Made by a program: the position numbers and the translations under genes | Source of the DNA: Alphaproteobacteria bacterium UBA2723 | GTDB taxonomy: Bacteria > Pseudomonadota > Alphaproteobacteria > RF32 > CAG-239 | Length of the DNA: 7,041 nt | Assembly (NCBI GenBank): GCA_002353835.1 | Contig: DEKL01000131.1 | Location: 9,273-16,313 of the forward strand | Reading direction: 5' to 3' | Shown here: in pieces, positions 6,091 through 7,041 of the stretch | Numbering within the stretch: the stretch's first letter is position 1 | How the letters are laid out: every line of letters starts with the position of its first letter | The notes under the pieces: model-generated | The model's input: only the letters and a program-made list of their open reading frames with translations | Told to the model about the DNA's origin: nothing | Databases searched by the model: none

Positions 6091-6564
6091 ATGATTTTTT
6101 GTGATATGGATGGTGTTTTGGTGGATTTTGACGGGGCTTTCCTTAAAAAGCACGGCGTTTTGCCTTATAAAATCCCCAGAGAAGAACTTTGGGAAATCGT
6201 TATTACTACCCCAAACTATTGGGTTAACTTACCGAAAATGCCCGATGCCGATATCCTCATCAATTATCTTCAAAAAACCGATTTTAAAATCTTAACCGGA
6301 CTCCCCGTCTATGGCTTTGATAAGGCCGAAAAAGAAAAAAAACAATGGCTTAAAGATCACTATAATATTACTGACGGCGTTATCTGCTGTTTATCCAAAG
6401 ATAAGCAAAATTTCGGTAAACCGCACGATATCCTTATTGATGACCGCCCGAATAATATTGAAAAATGGGTGGCTATGGGCGGTATCGGTATTCTGCACAC
6501 CAACGCCCTTGATACTATTAACCAATTAAATGAACTGGGATATAACCATGACAACAACAATTAA
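6091..6564 (+). CDS. HAD-family 5'(3')-deoxyribonucleotidase-like phosphatase (NT5C type)
   Basis: This is a small cytoplasmic HAD phosphatase, probably removing phosphate from a nucleotide or related small molecule. HAD motif I is DMDGVLVDF, with nucleophile D5 and acid/base D7. Motif II is ILTG (T69, G70). A lysine candidate for motif III is K110 in GKPHD. Motif IV is LIDDRPNNIEKW, with D117 and D118. The DDRPNNIxxW form and the short cap between motifs I and II fit the NT5C family. At 157 residues it is at the short end. An ATG at 6085 lies directly against the GGGAG ribosome site. The ATG at 6091 is 6 bases from it and is preferred. The 3' end overlaps the next gene by 17 bases, suggesting translational coupling. 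The IDDR...W pattern also recalls the phosphatase half of T4-type polynucleotide kinase/phosphatase, so the substrate is open. Confidence 0.88.
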   Translation: MIFCDMDGVLVDFDGAFLKKHGVLPYKIPREELWEIVITTPNYWVNLPKMPDADILINYLQKTDFKILTGLPVYGFDKAEKEKKQWLKDHYNITDGVICCLSKDKQNFGKPHDILIDDRPNNIEKWVAMGGIGILHTNALDTINQLNELGYNHDNNN

Positions 6565-7041
6565 ACAACATCTCTTAACGCAAACCGACTCCTTATTAAA
6601 CTATTTGGATAAACTCTCAGCTAAAGACAGTACCCCTTTTACCACCGAAGAAGTTGAACGAATCCTTGCTAAAGAACAACCTGTTGCACAAAAAAATTAT
6701 AACGATGCTATCGCTGCCTTTAAAGAAAGTAATAACCAAACCATACCGCCGAAAGTCAAACGCTTTATTGTTTATTGGGGCTACCCCGGTGCCGGTAAAT
6801 CTTTTATGACGCAAAACCTTATCGCACGCTTTTCACGCGACGAGGATTGTCTTCCCTTTAATATTATTGATAAAGATAATCACCGTGACCTCTTCCCTAA
6901 CCTCTTTGAACACCTTAAAGGCGGTCATATTGATGAATGTGAACGCTTCGCCGGCGTAACGATTGACTATGTGCGTACAATCTTAGACTTATCACTTCAG
7001 GCCGGACAACGCTCTGTCCTCTCTATCGGCTCTATGGGTGC
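6548..7041 (+). CDS. Zeta-toxin-like P-loop kinase (partial, C-terminus beyond window)
   Basis: I found this frame by reading on from the ATG at 6548. It stays open for 164 codons to the edge. About 75 helical residues precede a strand and Walker A motif GYPGAGKS (G78-S85, with K84 and S85). The sequence IIDKDNHRDLFPN (D108, D110, R113) follows, then CERFAGVTIDYVRTILDLSLQAGQ and a strand LSIGS. This order matches zeta toxin kinases, in which an Asp-x-Asp segment and a conserved Arg follow the P-loop and a helix leads to an IEGT-like strand. Zeta toxins phosphorylate UDP-N-acetylglucosamine; related kinases use other substrates. The start overlaps the phosphatase stop by 17 bases and has only a weak GGGA site, so expression is probably coupled. 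The missing C-terminus prevents a firm functional call. Confidence 0.82.
   Translation, partial: MTTTIKQHLLTQTDSLLNYLDKLSAKDSTPFTTEEVERILAKEQPVAQKNYNDAIAAFKESNNQTIPPKVKRFIVYWGYPGAGKSFMTQNLIARFSRDEDCLPFNIIDKDNHRDLFPNLFEHLKGGHIDECERFAGVTIDYVRTILDLSLQAGQRSVLSIGSMG

Noticed and set aside
6617..6814. Minus-strand 65-codon open frame
   Set aside because: It is antisense to the kinase gene across its Walker A motif and shows no protein features.
1..7041. CRISPR array, tRNA/rRNA genes, insertion sequences, attachment sites
   Set aside because: Reading through found no regularly spaced repeats, no tRNA cloverleaf or CCA-ended element, no transposase-like frame and no terminal inverted repeats flanking the foreign-looking lipoprotein gene.

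Overview
The window looks like chromosome from a low-G+C, host-associated Gram-negative bacterium. HtpX, a membrane pyrophosphatase and a glyoxalase-II-like hydrolase are broadly distributed bacterial genes. Several genes have clear AGGA-type ribosome binding sites, and several promoters read as near-consensus sigma-70 (TTGACA / TATAAT-like). An uncultured gut alphaproteobacterium is my best guess, but no marker gene here settles it.

Layout. Bases 1-825 (-) hold the N-terminal 275 codons of a membrane-bound proton/sodium pyrophosphatase (hppA), cut by the window edge. It is divergent from htpX (1054-1899, +), a membrane zinc protease. A long two-way terminator separates htpX from a convergent two-gene unit (2775-2326 and 2301-1975, -). 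That unit encodes a soluble protein of unknown function and a very hydrophobic glycine-rich membrane protein, behind a TTGACA/TACAAT promoter. Divergent from it is a metallo-beta-lactamase-fold hydrolase (2929-3555, +). This converges through a shared terminator on a 439-residue single-span membrane protein of unknown function (4920-3601, -). The 439-residue gene has a strong promoter and a structured leader with a terminator-like hairpin.

The right third is accessory in character. A lipoprotein gene (5879-5127, -) is clearly richer in G+C than its surroundings. It has a Bacteroidetes-style lipobox, no Shine-Dalgarno and its own strong terminator, so it looks acquired. Divergent from it, across a 211-base AT-rich gap holding an operator-like inverted repeat, is an overlapping gene pair. 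The first gene is a small HAD phosphatase of the 5'(3')-deoxyribonucleotidase (NT5C) type (6091-6564, +). The second is a P-loop kinase resembling zeta toxins (6548 to the window edge, +).

The most interesting points are the overlapping phosphatase/zeta-like kinase pair with its possible operator, the attenuator-like leader of the orphan 439-residue gene, and the foreign-looking lipoprotein gene. The household genes (hppA, htpX, MBL hydrolase) show no obvious functional link to one another.
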